Source of the DNA: an uncultured Bacteroidota bacterium
GTDB taxonomy: Bacteria; Bacteroidota; Bacteroidia; NS11-12g; UBA9320
Assembly: GCA_913043145.1 (NCBI GenBank)
Contig: CAJWLP010000003.1
Coordinates: forward strand, 1 to 64,000
Direction of reading: 5' to 3'
Length of the DNA: 64,000 nt
In this document: positions 7,805 through 16,619 of the stretch, in pieces
Position numbering within the stretch: position 1 is the stretch's first letter
How the letters are laid out: each line of letters opens with the position of its first letter
The notes under the pieces: model-generated
What the model saw: the letters and a program-made list of their open reading frames with translations, nothing else
What the model was told of the DNA's origin: nothing
Database searches by the model: none
Position numbers and translations under genes: made by a program

Positions 7805-10318
7805 CTATTTATCTTTTTCAGGAGCTTTTTCTTTTTTGAAGACAAGTTTGTTTTGCTTTTTACTGTATTTAACATGAATCAAGTCGCCTTCATTGATGTC
7901 GGATTTTAGAATTTCTTCCGCTAATGGGTCTTCTAAATATTTTTGTATGGCTCTGTTGAGCGGACGAGCACCAAAATCAGAATCAAATCCTTTCTCGGCT
8001 AGGTATCTTTTTGCCTCTTTATCCAATTTAATATTAAACCCGATTTGTTTAATTCGGGAGATTAATTCTTCTAATGATAACTCTAGTATTTGTTGGATGT
8101 GTTCTTTTTCAAGAGAGTTGAATACAATGACATCATCAATTCTGTTTAAAAATTCAGGTGAGAAGAAGCGTTTTAATGCATTTTCAATCACACCTTTGGA
8201 ATTTAAATCAGAAGCTTGAATTTTGGCATTTGTTCCAAATCCAACTCCAGCACCAAATTCTTTGAGTTGTCTTGACCCAATATTTGAGGTCATGATGATA
8301 ATTGTATTTCTAAAATCAACTTTTCTTCCCAGACTATCTGTTAAAAAACCCTCATCCAATACCTGAAGAAGGAGATTGAATACATCAGGATGAGCTTTTT
8401 CAATCTCATCAAAAAGAATCACAGCGTATGGTTTTCTCCTAATTTTTTCAGTAAGAATGCCTCCTTCTTCGTAACCTACGTATCCTGGAGGAGCTCCAAC
8501 AAGTCTGGATACTGCAAACTTTTCCATGTATTCACTCATATCAATTCTCATGAGTGCTTCTTTAGAATCAAACAAGTATTTAGCGAGTGTTTTGGCCATT
8601 TCTGTCTTACCTACACCTGTGCTTCCAAGGAAGATGAATGATCCAATGGGTTTATTAGGTGCTTTTAATCCAGCTCTTGTTCGTTGAATGGCTTTGGTTA
8701 GTTTAGCAACAGCCTGATCTTGACCAATTACACTTCCTTTTAATTCTTCTCCCATTTTAAGGAGACGGTTTCCTTCTTTTTGAGCGATGCGTTTGGTAGG
8801 TATACCAGTCATCATAGCAATTACGTCTGCTACGTCATCTTCTTTGACTTTGTATCGTTGGGTTTTACTATCTTCTTCCCATTGTACTTTTTCGTCTTCT
8901 AAGTTTTCAAGCAACGATTTTTCTTCGTCACGAAGTCGAGCAGCTTCTTCATATTTTTGACTTTTTACGACACGATTTTTATTTTCTTTAATTTCTTCAA
9001 TTTTCTTTTCGAGTTCTAAAATGTTTTGTGGAACATGTATATTACTTAAATGAACACGAGCACCAACTTCGTCAAGCACATCAATAGCCTTATCAGGTAA
9101 ATGACGGTCAGTAATGTAACGGACACTCATTTTTACAGCAGCATCGAGGGCTTCGGGGGTATATTCTACACTGTGATGATCTTCATATTTAGTTTTTATG
9201 TTTTCAAGTATTTCAAGTGTTTCTTCTGATGAGGTAGGTTCAACCATTACACTTTGAAATCTTCGTTCTAGTGCACCGTCTTTTTCAATGTATTGGCGAT
9301 ATTCGTCCAATGTAGTAGCACCAATACATTGAATTTCTCCACGTGCAAGGGCTGGTTTGAACATATTAGATGCATCCAATGATCCACTTGCTCCCCCAGC
9401 ACCGACAATGGTGTGTATTTCGTCAATAAAAAGAATGACATTGTCTGTCTTTTCAAGTTCAGTCATGACAGCTTTCATCCGTTCTTCAAATTGTCCTCTG
9501 TATTTAGTGCCCGCAACAAGGCTTGCCAAATCAAGTGTTACGACTCTTTTATCGAATAAGACCCTTGAGACTTTTCTTTGTGAGATACGAAGTGCTAAAC
9601 CTTCAGCAATAGCTGTTTTTCCTACACCGGGTTCTCCAATAAGTACTGGGTTGTTCTTTTTCCTTCTACTTAAGATTTGAGAAACCCGTTCAATTTCTTT
9701 CTCTCGACCTACAATTGCATCCAATTTGTCAGCTTCTGCCAATTTGGTCAAATCTTTCCCAAAATTGTCTAGTACAGGAGTTTTGCTTTTGGATTTGGGT
9801 TTGCTTTGTGGTGGGGTGGATTTTTCTGATTCTTCTTGGTAAAATTCTTCAGGTGAATCACTACTCATCTCGATTGATGCATCTGGAAATTTATCCTCCA
9901 TTGCATTTTTAAATAAATCGTAATCGACACCAAATTGGTTGAGTATTTGAGAAGCCACGTTATCTTCATCTCTTAATATGGAGAGCAATAAGTGTTCTGT
10001 TCTTATGACATCATCTTTAAAAATTTTAGCTTCTAAGTAGGTGATTTTCAGAGCTTTTTCGGCTTGTTTAGTTAGTGGAATATTTCCAATATTGGAGGTT
10101 TTATTTGTAGTGTCTCTGATGCTGTCTTCAATTGCTTTTTTGAGTCTGAGCATATCAATACCCATACCTTTTAAGTGTCTTATTGCTTTACCGTCGCCTT
10201 GTCTAATCAGTCCTAATAAAAGGTGTTCAGTACCTATATAGCTGTGACCTAATCGTATAGCTTCTTCACGACTAAATTGTATTACTTCTTTTACTCCTGG
10301 TGAAAATTGTGCCTCCAT
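7805..10318 (-). CDS. clpC: ATP-dependent Clp protease ATP-binding subunit ClpC
   Basis: This is a class I Hsp100 unfoldase that feeds substrates to ClpP. The 837 residues show a double Clp_N repeat at about 1-145 (FSREEAIRLGHSYIGTEHLL), AAA+ domain 1 with Walker A GEPGVGKT and Walker B VILFIDEIH, a UVR-type middle segment, AAA+ domain 2 with Walker A GSTGVGKT, and the ClpB_D2-small C-terminal region. The ATG at 10318 opens the standard MEAQFSPGVKEV start; a further upstream in-frame start would add ten hydrophobic residues not typical of the family. It is transcribed divergently from dnaB across a 434-bp gap. Confidence 0.96.
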   Translation of the reverse strand: MEAQFSPGVKEVIQFSREEAIRLGHSYIGTEHLLLGLIRQGDGKAIRHLKGMGIDMLRLKKAIEDSIRDTTNKTSNIGNIPLTKQAEKALKITYLEAKIFKDDVIRTEHLLLSILRDEDNVASQILNQFGVDYDLFKNAMEDKFPDASIEMSSDSPEEFYQEESEKSTPPQSKPKSKSKTPVLDNFGKDLTKLAEADKLDAIVGREKEIERVSQILSRRKKNNPVLIGEPGVGKTAIAEGLALRISQRKVSRVLFDKRVVTLDLASLVAGTKYRGQFEERMKAVMTELEKTDNVILFIDEIHTIVGAGGASGSLDASNMFKPALARGEIQCIGATTLDEYRQYIEKDGALERRFQSVMVEPTSSEETLEILENIKTKYEDHHSVEYTPEALDAAVKMSVRYITDRHLPDKAIDVLDEVGARVHLSNIHVPQNILELEKKIEEIKENKNRVVKSQKYEEAARLRDEEKSLLENLEDEKVQWEEDSKTQRYKVKEDDVADVIAMMTGIPTKRIAQKEGNRLLKMGEELKGSVIGQDQAVAKLTKAIQRTRAGLKAPNKPIGSFIFLGSTGVGKTEMAKTLAKYLFDSKEALMRIDMSEYMEKFAVSRLVGAPPGYVGYEEGGILTEKIRRKPYAVILFDEIEKAHPDVFNLLLQVLDEGFLTDSLGRKVDFRNTIIIMTSNIGSRQLKEFGAGVGFGTNAKIQASDLNSKGVIENALKRFFSPEFLNRIDDVIVFNSLEKEHIQQILELSLEELISRIKQIGFNIKLDKEAKRYLAEKGFDSDFGARPLNRAIQKYLEDPLAEEILKSDINEGDLIHVKYSKKQNKLVFKKEKAPEKDK

Positions 10319-10333
10319 TTTATATGAATATAA

Positions 10334-10341
10334 CAAATATA
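10334..10341 (-). promoter_or_regulatory. -7 promoter element TATATTTG, clpC
   Basis: An exact TAnnTTTG match on the minus strand ends 15 bases before the clpC ATG at 10318. No convincing -33 TTG is seen at the usual distance. No CtsR or HrcA-type repeat was recognised nearby. Confidence 0.5.
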
Positions 10342-10451
10342 AGACCAAAAAAGTGTCTCATGTCATCAATTCAAATCCTTTACTATTTTTTTACAATTTA
10401 TGATTTAAACGTCCTTTCAATTTTTGCAAATTGAGTTGTTTGGTACTTTCA

Positions 10452-10613
10452 AGTTGATAACTATAAAGTAATTGATTATCAGCTTTTTATAATAAAAATA
10501 TATGAGTAAATTATAGAGTAATATCGTGAAACTTTAAGGTGATGTTTAAAGCTGTGTTGATAAAATCACTCTGATTATAAGTTGTTTACAAGATTATATT
10601 TAGGTTATCAACG
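10452..10613. other. Cluster of DnaA-box-like 9-mers between clpC and dnaB
   Basis: The 434-bp non-coding gap 10319-10752 holds no gene-like frame. It contains three copies of TTATCAAC: at 10452-10460 (minus strand, TTATCAACT), 10555-10563 (minus strand, TTATCAACA) and 10605-10613 (plus strand, TTATCAACG). These differ from the DnaA box TTATCCACA at one or two positions. The gap is strongly AT-rich. This may be a DnaA-regulated dnaB promoter or a minor DnaA-binding locus; it is not proof of an origin. Confidence 0.35.
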
Positions 10614-10690
10614 TTCCACAAACATTTTTTGATTGTTTGTTAATAATTTTAATTGTCTATTCTATTACTAGGAAATTTTACAGAGCTTAA

Positions 10691-10698
10691 TAATTTTG
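10691..10698 (+). promoter_or_regulatory. -7 promoter element TAATTTTG, dnaB
   Basis: An exact TAnnTTTG match lies 54 bases before the dnaB ATG at 10753. That would give an mRNA leader of about 45-50 bases. It sits downstream of the DnaA-box-like cluster, so a protein bound there would lie upstream of the promoter. Confidence 0.4.
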
Positions 10699-10752
10699 AC
10701 AGTCTTAAGCGTAATAACTTAATATTATATCAGCTTATTATAATATAACAGC

Positions 10753-12252
10753 ATGGAAAAAAAACGAGTTAATACCCCCAAAAGTAAAATGTCACTTAGT
10801 AATTTGAATCAGATGTCAAAACTACAACCGCAAGCTCGTGATTTAGAGGAAGCTGTTTTGGGGGCTCTTATGCTTGAAAAATATGCCCCTGAAAAAGTGG
10901 CTAGTTACCTTAAGAAAGATGCATTTTATGTAGAGAGTCATCAAATGATTTATGAGGCAATACTCCAGCTATTCATGGCTGGTAATCCTGTAGATATTCT
11001 TACTGTGACAGAACAGTTGCGTAAAAATGCTAATTTGGAAGCTGCTGGAGGAGCGTTCTATATTACTTCATTGACTAACAGAGTTAGTAGTGCTGCAAAT
11101 ATTGAATATCATGCTCATATAGTCATTCAGAAAAGTATTCAACGTCAATTAATTTCTGTAGCAGGTGTAATAGGAGAGAAAGCATTTGAAGAGACCTCAG
11201 ATGCATTTGAATTATTGGATGAATCTGAAAAGAAATTATTTGAGATCAAAAATGATAGCATGACAAAAAATTATGATTCAGTGAGTGATTTGATTGCTAA
11301 AGCTATCAAGGATATTGAGGAATCAAAATCAGATAAAGATGGTCTTTCAGGAATTGCAACTGGTTTTACAGAGTTAGATCGAATGACCTCCGGATGGCAA
11401 AATAGTGATCTTATAATATTAGCTGCAAGACCTGGAATGGGTAAAACAGCTTTTGTTTTGTCAGTTGCCAGAAATGCTGCTGTTGTAGGTAATAAAAATA
11501 TAGCACTTTTCTCACTAGAGATGAGTAGTCTTCAGTTGGTAAAAAGATTAATTTCTTCAGAAGCTGAATTATCCTCTGAAAAAATAAGAAGCGGGAAATT
11601 AGCTGAGCATGAATGGCAGCAGCTACATACTAAGATCAGTACAATTGAAGATGCAGGAATTTTTATCGATGATACACCTGCCCTAACCGTATTAGATTTG
11701 AAGGCAAAAGCACGAAGACTAAAGCGTCAACGAAATATAGATATGGTTATCATTGATTACCTTCAATTAATGAGGGCTGACGAAGGAAACAAAAAGATGG
11801 CAGGAAATCGTGAGCAAGAAATTTCTTACATTTCAAGATCATTGAAATCATTGGCAAAAGAGTTAGATATCCCAGTTATTGCATTAGCTCAGCTAAGTAG
11901 GGCAGTGGAGCAAAGACAAGATAAACGTCCGATGTTATCTGATCTTCGGGAATCTGGATCTATTGAACAGGATGCAGATCTTGTGACGTTTATTTACAGG
12001 CCTGAATATTATGGAATAACACAAGACGAGGAAGGGAATGATAATGAAGGTCTAACTGAATTGATTATTCGTAAGCATAGAAATGGCTCGCCAGGAACAG
12101 TTAATCTGAAGTTTGTGAAACATTATGGTAAATTTACCGATTGGGGTTACAGCAATTATGGGGCAGACACATTTACTGATAGTAGTGTAACTTATACCAG
12201 TAAAATGAACGACATGTCTCCATTTAATCCAGGAGAGGACGATCCATTTTAA
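10753..12252 (+). CDS. dnaB: Replicative DNA helicase DnaB
   Basis: This hexameric 5'-3' helicase unwinds the replication fork. The 499 residues have the N-terminal DnaB domain at about 25-130 (PQARDLEEAVLGALML) and a RecA-fold C-terminal domain with Walker A ARPGMGKTAF near residue 225, Walker B VIIDYLQLM, and the DLRESGSIEQDADLV arginine-finger region. The start gives a short basic leader before the conserved domain. It converges on the azurin-like gene with only 2 bp between stops, so no terminator fits there. Confidence 0.97.
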   Translation: MEKKRVNTPKSKMSLSNLNQMSKLQPQARDLEEAVLGALMLEKYAPEKVASYLKKDAFYVESHQMIYEAILQLFMAGNPVDILTVTEQLRKNANLEAAGGAFYITSLTNRVSSAANIEYHAHIVIQKSIQRQLISVAGVIGEKAFEETSDAFELLDESEKKLFEIKNDSMTKNYDSVSDLIAKAIKDIEESKSDKDGLSGIATGFTELDRMTSGWQNSDLIILAARPGMGKTAFVLSVARNAAVVGNKNIALFSLEMSSLQLVKRLISSEAELSSEKIRSGKLAEHEWQQLHTKISTIEDAGIFIDDTPALTVLDLKAKARRLKRQRNIDMVIIDYLQLMRADEGNKKMAGNREQEISYISRSLKSLAKELDIPVIALAQLSRAVEQRQDKRPMLSDLRESGSIEQDADLVTFIYRPEYYGITQDEEGNDNEGLTELIIRKHRNGSPGTVNLKFVKHYGKFTDWGYSNYGADTFTDSSVTYTSKMNDMSPFNPGEDDPF

Positions 12253-12254
12253 CC

Positions 12255-12758
12255 CTATTTGGTAATGAATTCACCTTTCATTAAACCCCAGTGACCTGGG
12301 TAGGAGCATATGAACTCATAATTTCCGATTTCTGGAGTTTTAAAGGAAAAATAAACGGTTTCCCCAATTTGAGCAAGTGGTGAATTTGCAATAACATTCT
12401 GGTCATTAGGTTTTACATAAGCATTTACCTTATGCCTTAAGCCAGCTTGACCAACATCATTTGCAAATCCCTTTTTAATAATAACAATGTTGTGAGGCAT
12501 CGTAGCATCTGAACTCTCATTAGTTAGAGCAATTGTTATATTTTTATTAGCGGGTACACGTATAACTTTTTTATTAAATTTCATTTCACTCATATTCGCC
12601 CCTAATGCGTCTATAAAAAGGGTATCTGAAGTGATAATTTTTGATTTAGCAATTGGGGCAGACGTAATAGGTTCATCATTTTCGAACCCAGATTGTTGAT
12701 TTCCACCTCCGCATCCTAAAATTAGAAATAAAACGTATAAAATAAATAAATTTCTCAT
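12255..12758 (-). CDS. Azurin-like blue-copper lipoprotein
   Basis: The 167 residues begin with a lipoprotein signal peptide (lipobox LILGC, lipidated Cys 16), giving a membrane-anchored periplasmic protein. The cupredoxin domain carries the type 1 copper ligands of azurins: His 89 in MPHNIV, Cys 151, His 156 and Met 160 in CSYPGHWGLM (C-x4-H-x3-M). Such proteins shuttle single electrons to terminal oxidases or peroxidases. The ATG at 12758 is chosen because the signal peptide starts there. It is 10 bp downstream of the P5C dehydrogenase gene on the same strand and is probably co-transcribed, though a functional link is not shown. Confidence 0.9.
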   Translation of the reverse strand: MRNLFILYVLFLILGCGGGNQQSGFENDEPITSAPIAKSKIITSDTLFIDALGANMSEMKFNKKVIRVPANKNITIALTNESSDATMPHNIVIIKKGFANDVGQAGLRHKVNAYVKPNDQNVIANSPLAQIGETVYFSFKTPEIGNYEFICSYPGHWGLMKGEFITK

Positions 12759-12768
12759 TTTCAGTAAT

Positions 12769-14394
12769 TTAACTATGAAATGGGTACTCATAATTGGTAG
12801 GAGATACAAAAGTTTCTTTAATGGTTCGCATGGATGTCCAACGCATCAAGTTTATAGGTGCTCCAGCTTTATCATTGGTTCCACTACCTCTAGCACCACC
12901 AAAGGGTTGTTGACCAACAACAGCTCCTGTTGGTTTATCATTGATATAGAAATTACCTGCTGAATTTCTTAATATATTAAGGGCTGTATTAATATGTTCA
13001 CGTCCTTTGGCATAAATGGCTCCTGTCAAGGCATATTCTGAAGTATTGTCAACTAAATGAAGTGTTTTTTCATACTCCTCATCTGGATATACGTAAATGG
13101 ATAAAACTGGACCAAATAATTCATCACACATGGTAGCATATGAAGGGTTCGTAGTTTCAATTATAGTTGGTCTAATGAAGTACCCCTCACTGTCATCATA
13201 AGTACCACCAGCGATAATTTGAGCATCCGAACCTTCTTTAACTCGGTCAATATAGCCTGATATTTTTAGGAAAGATTTTTTATCAATTACAGCATTTACA
13301 AAATTGCTAAAATCCTCAGTAGTTCCCATTTTTAAGCTGTTGGTTGTTTCAATGAGGAGCGGTTTAAGCTCATTCCACATACTCTTAGGGATGTATGCTC
13401 TGGATGCTGCAGAACATTTTTGTCCTTGAAATTCAAAAGATCCCCTAACTAGGGCTGTATTTACTTGATTGATGTCTGCACTTCCATGAACCATTACAAA
13501 ATCTTTACCACCAGTTTCACCGACAATTCTTGGGTAACTTCGGTATTTTTCAATATTACTTCCTATAGTTTTCCATATTTGTCGAAATACGCCTGTACTT
13601 CCAGTAAAGTGAATTCCAGCAAAATCTCTGTGATTAAATATTACGTCACCAGTAGTAGGTCCGTCTACATAGACTAAATTTATAACTCCATCAGGTAATC
13701 CAGCTTCTTTATATAATTCCATAATAACTTGAGCACTATAGATTTGGGTTTCTGCAGGTTTCCACACGATGGTATTTCCCATCATAGCAGGAGCGGAGCA
13801 TAGATTTGCAGCAATACTTGTAAAGTTAAAAGGAGAAAGTGCAAATACAAAACCTTCAAGTGGTCTATACTCAAGTTGGTTCCATACACCGGGTGAGTTC
13901 TCAGGAGGTTGTTGTGCATATATCTCACTCATATATTGGACATTGAATTTGAAAAAATCAATCATCTCACATGCGGCATCAATTTCAGCTTGCATAGCAT
14001 TTTTAGACTGAGCAAGCATGGTAGCTGCATTCATCTTATCGCGATATGGTCCTGCAAGAAGGTCCGCGGCCCTTAAGAATATTGCAGCCCTGGATTCCCA
14101 TGGCATATTAGCCCAATTTTCCTTAGCTTTCAACGCAGCATTTATAGCGGCTTCAACATGTGATGCATTTCCTTTGTTAAATGAACCAAGTGAATGACTT
14201 ATCTCATGAGGTGGATGAATAGATACTTTATTATCAGTAAAAACTTTTTCACTACCAATATACATAGGTATATCAACCGAAGTATTTTTCATCTCCTGTA
14301 ATTTACTTTTGAGACTAAGTGTTTCAGGATTGCCTGGGGCATACGATTTTACCGCTTCATTTTTAGCTTTAGGTATTTTTACAATTTGATTCAT
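12769..14394 (-). CDS. pruA: 1-pyrroline-5-carboxylate (glutamate semialdehyde) dehydrogenase
   Basis: This aldehyde dehydrogenase superfamily enzyme oxidises glutamate-gamma-semialdehyde to glutamate with NAD+, the second step of proline breakdown. The 541-residue length matches the stand-alone P5CDH type. The catalytic Cys 327 lies in GQKCSAASRAY and the general base Glu 293 in VGETGGKDF. The C-terminal FGGARGSGTNDKAG is characteristic of P5CDH. Its ATG overlaps the TGA of the upstream pseudouridine synthase gene (ATGA). No proline dehydrogenase gene is in the window. Confidence 0.93.
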   Translation of the reverse strand: MNQIVKIPKAKNEAVKSYAPGNPETLSLKSKLQEMKNTSVDIPMYIGSEKVFTDNKVSIHPPHEISHSLGSFNKGNASHVEAAINAALKAKENWANMPWESRAAIFLRAADLLAGPYRDKMNAATMLAQSKNAMQAEIDAACEMIDFFKFNVQYMSEIYAQQPPENSPGVWNQLEYRPLEGFVFALSPFNFTSIAANLCSAPAMMGNTIVWKPAETQIYSAQVIMELYKEAGLPDGVINLVYVDGPTTGDVIFNHRDFAGIHFTGSTGVFRQIWKTIGSNIEKYRSYPRIVGETGGKDFVMVHGSADINQVNTALVRGSFEFQGQKCSAASRAYIPKSMWNELKPLLIETTNSLKMGTTEDFSNFVNAVIDKKSFLKISGYIDRVKEGSDAQIIAGGTYDDSEGYFIRPTIIETTNPSYATMCDELFGPVLSIYVYPDEEYEKTLHLVDNTSEYALTGAIYAKGREHINTALNILRNSAGNFYINDKPTGAVVGQQPFGGARGSGTNDKAGAPINLMRWTSMRTIKETFVSPTNYEYPFHS

Positions 14395-15089
14395 TCTTTT
14401 AATAAATTTTTTTCGATGTCTTTAAAAAATTTCCAATTTCCAAATTGAGGCATTGGGGCATGCAAATTTAAATTTTCTTTAGTTACCGGGTGTTTGAAGG
14501 ATAAGCCTAAAGCATGTAAGTAGATACTTTTATCAGAAGTTGGTTTTGTTTGACCATATTTTACATCTCCAACGATTCCTGTGAATGTTCGAGCTAATTG
14601 AACACGAATTTGGTGTGGTCTCCCGGTGATAGGTCTTATTTTTAAGAGGAAACAATGATTGGCAGTATTTATAAATTCATAATGAAGTACTGCTTTTTTA
14701 CTTCCCTTTTGTTCTTCATGGTATAGTTTTGTTTTATTCTGTTTTGGATCTTTTTTAAGCCAATGTTCTAATGTGCCAGCCATAGGCTGGGGTTTGCGGC
14801 GAATTAGGGCAGCATAGATTTTTTGGATTATTCGATCTTTAAATTGCTCATTCATTCGAGCAAGGGCTTTACTTGTTCTAGCAAATAATACAACACCTGT
14901 TACATTAGTGTCTAACCTGTGAATACAGCCAATAAAGACTGCTCCAGGTTTATTGTATTTAACTTTTATGTAAGACTTTACATGGTACTCTAGTGATGGT
15001 AGGCCGTGTTCATTGTCTTGAACAACAAGTCCTGCAGGTTTATTTACCGCGATTAAATGATTGTCTTCGTAAAGTATTTCTAGCTTCAT
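14391..15089 (-). CDS. RluA-family RNA pseudouridine synthase
   Basis: The 232-residue protein has the RluA catalytic motif HRLDTNVTG with Asp 60, the ADE-type start VNKPAGLVVQ and the RPITGRPHQIRVQL motif III. No S4 domain is present, as in RluA/RluC-like short forms. It converts a specific uridine in rRNA or tRNA to pseudouridine; the target is not readable. A TAnnTTTG element lies 10 bases upstream of its ATG, so it probably heads the unit with pruA and the azurin-like gene. Confidence 0.92.
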   Translation of the reverse strand: MKLEILYEDNHLIAVNKPAGLVVQDNEHGLPSLEYHVKSYIKVKYNKPGAVFIGCIHRLDTNVTGVVLFARTSKALARMNEQFKDRIIQKIYAALIRRKPQPMAGTLEHWLKKDPKQNKTKLYHEEQKGSKKAVLHYEFINTANHCFLLKIRPITGRPHQIRVQLARTFTGIVGDVKYGQTKPTSDKSIYLHALGLSFKHPVTKENLNLHAPMPQFGNWKFFKDIEKNLLKE

Positions 15090-15099
15090 TTATGGATTG

Positions 15100-15107
15100 C
15101 AAAGTTA
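15100..15107 (-). promoter_or_regulatory. -7 promoter element TAACTTTG, pseudouridine synthase gene
   Basis: An exact TAnnTTTG match on the minus strand lies 10 bases before the ATG at 15089, within the 50-bp gap after nth. It would start the synthase-pruA-azurin transcript with a very short leader. Confidence 0.5.
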
Positions 15108-15139
15108 GGTCTATCAATCTGAAAACTTAGAATAAATCC

Positions 15140-15775
15140 CTATTTGAATAATGAGACACGGCCATAGGTTTTACATACTGGACAGATTTGTGGATTGTGC
15201 CCTCTTGCTGGGCAATATTTTCTGCCAAAAAAAATGATTTGAAGATGAATTTTATTCCAAAATTCTATTGGAAAACAAGCTTTAAGATCCTTTTCAGTTT
15301 TGTTAACATTTTTACCAGTGCTTAGTTTCCAGCGATAAGCAAGACGATGAATGTGGGTGTCTACAGGAAACGCAGGAATACCAAATGCTTGACTCATAAC
15401 TACACTTGCTGTCTTATGACCAACGGCAGGAAGTTGTTCAAGTGCTGACATATCTTTTGGAACTTGACCATCATATTTTTCTATTAGAATTTTACTTAGA
15501 CCATAGATTCCTTTACTCTTCATTGGAGATAATCCACAAGGTCTTATAATGGACTTGATCTCTTCGACAGTCATTTTAATCATATCGTATGGATTATCTG
15601 CTTTTGAGAATAGGAGTGGAGTGATTTTATTTACTCGTTCGTCTGTGCATTGGGCTGACAATAATACTGCAATCAGAAGTGTGTATGGATCTTTATGATC
15701 TAATGGAATGGGTACTTCAGGAAACTCTGATTCTAATATTTTATGAATCTTAGATGCTCGTTCTTTTTTAGTCAT
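15140..15775 (-). CDS. nth: Endonuclease III, with altered iron-sulfur motif
   Basis: This is a DNA glycosylase/AP lyase for oxidised pyrimidines. The helix-hairpin-helix LPAVGHKTA with catalytic Lys 121 and the catalytic Asp 139 in FPVDTHIHRL match E. coli Nth (Lys 120, Asp 138). The usual C-x6-C-x2-C-x5-C cluster motif is not intact: only Cys 188, Cys 198 and Cys 201 are seen (CPARGHNPQICPVC), spaced x9 and x2, and the protein ends ten residues later without a fourth Cys. The ATG at 15775 is preferred to a TTG two codons earlier. It overlaps the lplA stop by 8 bp. The activity call is firm; cluster binding is uncertain. Confidence 0.93.
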   Translation of the reverse strand: MTKKERASKIHKILESEFPEVPIPLDHKDPYTLLIAVLLSAQCTDERVNKITPLLFSKADNPYDMIKMTVEEIKSIIRPCGLSPMKSKGIYGLSKILIEKYDGQVPKDMSALEQLPAVGHKTASVVMSQAFGIPAFPVDTHIHRLAYRWKLSTGKNVNKTEKDLKACFPIEFWNKIHLQIIFFGRKYCPARGHNPQICPVCKTYGRVSLFK

Positions 15776-16619
15776 TTTCAAGAATTTTATTGAATGTTAG
15801 TCCAATTTTTGTGGAATCACTTGTTTCAATCACTTTCCCTTTTCGTATACGATAGACTTCCCCAGATTTACCGGTATACTTAAATTGTGGCGTATGACCA
15901 AAGTTCCAATCTGATGTGATGTATTTTTTCTCAATTAGCTTTGTAATGGTCTCAATTTTTGAGGGTTCTATTTCTTTTACGGAGTTGACAATAATGATAT
16001 TTTTCAGTTTTTTAATGATTGAATCTAAAAAGGAATTGGTATTTCCCAAATCATGTATTTCTCTCATGTTAGCCACAGGACTTCTTTTGGATTGTACTGC
16101 ATGGGTTTTTATATCTAGTGGTTTATTTGGTTTAATACTTCCGTTTAACTTGATAAGATTACTGTCGTAAAGTAATGTGCCGTGGTGTAGTATTCTTTTT
16201 AATGAACTATTGACGTGTTCAGCATTTCCACTGACCTTATTTTCTCCAACAAATAAATCATTTCGTTCAGAGATAGTATTTGGAATATTTAGTTGTTCAA
16301 GTGCTTGACTTATTGGGATAATGTGTTCCTTGAAGTTTACAAAATCCCTTTCTTTATTTCTGATAAATGAAAAATTAATATTCCCTAGATCATGGTAAAC
16401 TGTCCCACCCCCACTTAACCTTCTAATAACTTTGTAATCTCTATCTGGGGATAAATCTACTTCCTTCCATGGGTTTTGATGTTTACCAATTACAACGGCA
16501 TTTGCATTTATATAAAATAATAGAATATCCTTTTTGTATTTAGTTAAAAAGTATTCTTCAAGAGCAATATTCTCAAAAACATCTTGAGAGGATGAAATAT
16601 AGATATCAAAAGGTTTCAA
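15768..16619 (-). CDS. lplA: Lipoate--protein ligase A
   Basis: The 283-residue protein has the biotin/lipoate ligase fold with the signature RRLSGGGTVYHDLGNINFSF near residue 70 and the KVSGNAEHV segment. It attaches lipoate (through lipoyl-AMP) to E2 and GcvH proteins, which fits the pdhA gene elsewhere in the window. No ATG is available near the N-terminus. Translation must begin at the TTG at 16619, which overlaps the TGA of the polyprenyl synthase gene as TTGA. This start places the standard family N-terminus (YISSSQDVFENIALEEY) correctly. Confidence 0.9.
   Translation of the reverse strand: MKPFDIYISSSQDVFENIALEEYFLTKYKKDILLFYINANAVVIGKHQNPWKEVDLSPDRDYKVIRRLSGGGTVYHDLGNINFSFIRNKERDFVNFKEHIIPISQALEQLNIPNTISERNDLFVGENKVSGNAEHVNSSLKRILHHGTLLYDSNLIKLNGSIKPNKPLDIKTHAVQSKRSPVANMREIHDLGNTNSFLDSIIKKLKNIIIVNSVKEIEPSKIETITKLIEKKYITSDWNFGHTPQFKYTGKSGEVYRIRKGKVIETSDSTKIGLTFNKILEND

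Noticed and set aside
10319-10752. Chromosome origin of replication
   Set aside because: The gap has DnaA-like 9-mers and is AT-rich, but dnaA, dnaN and gyrB are absent, none of the 9-mers is a perfect TTATCCACA, and no clear strand switch of gene direction is centred here. It is kept only as a possible DnaA-binding cluster.
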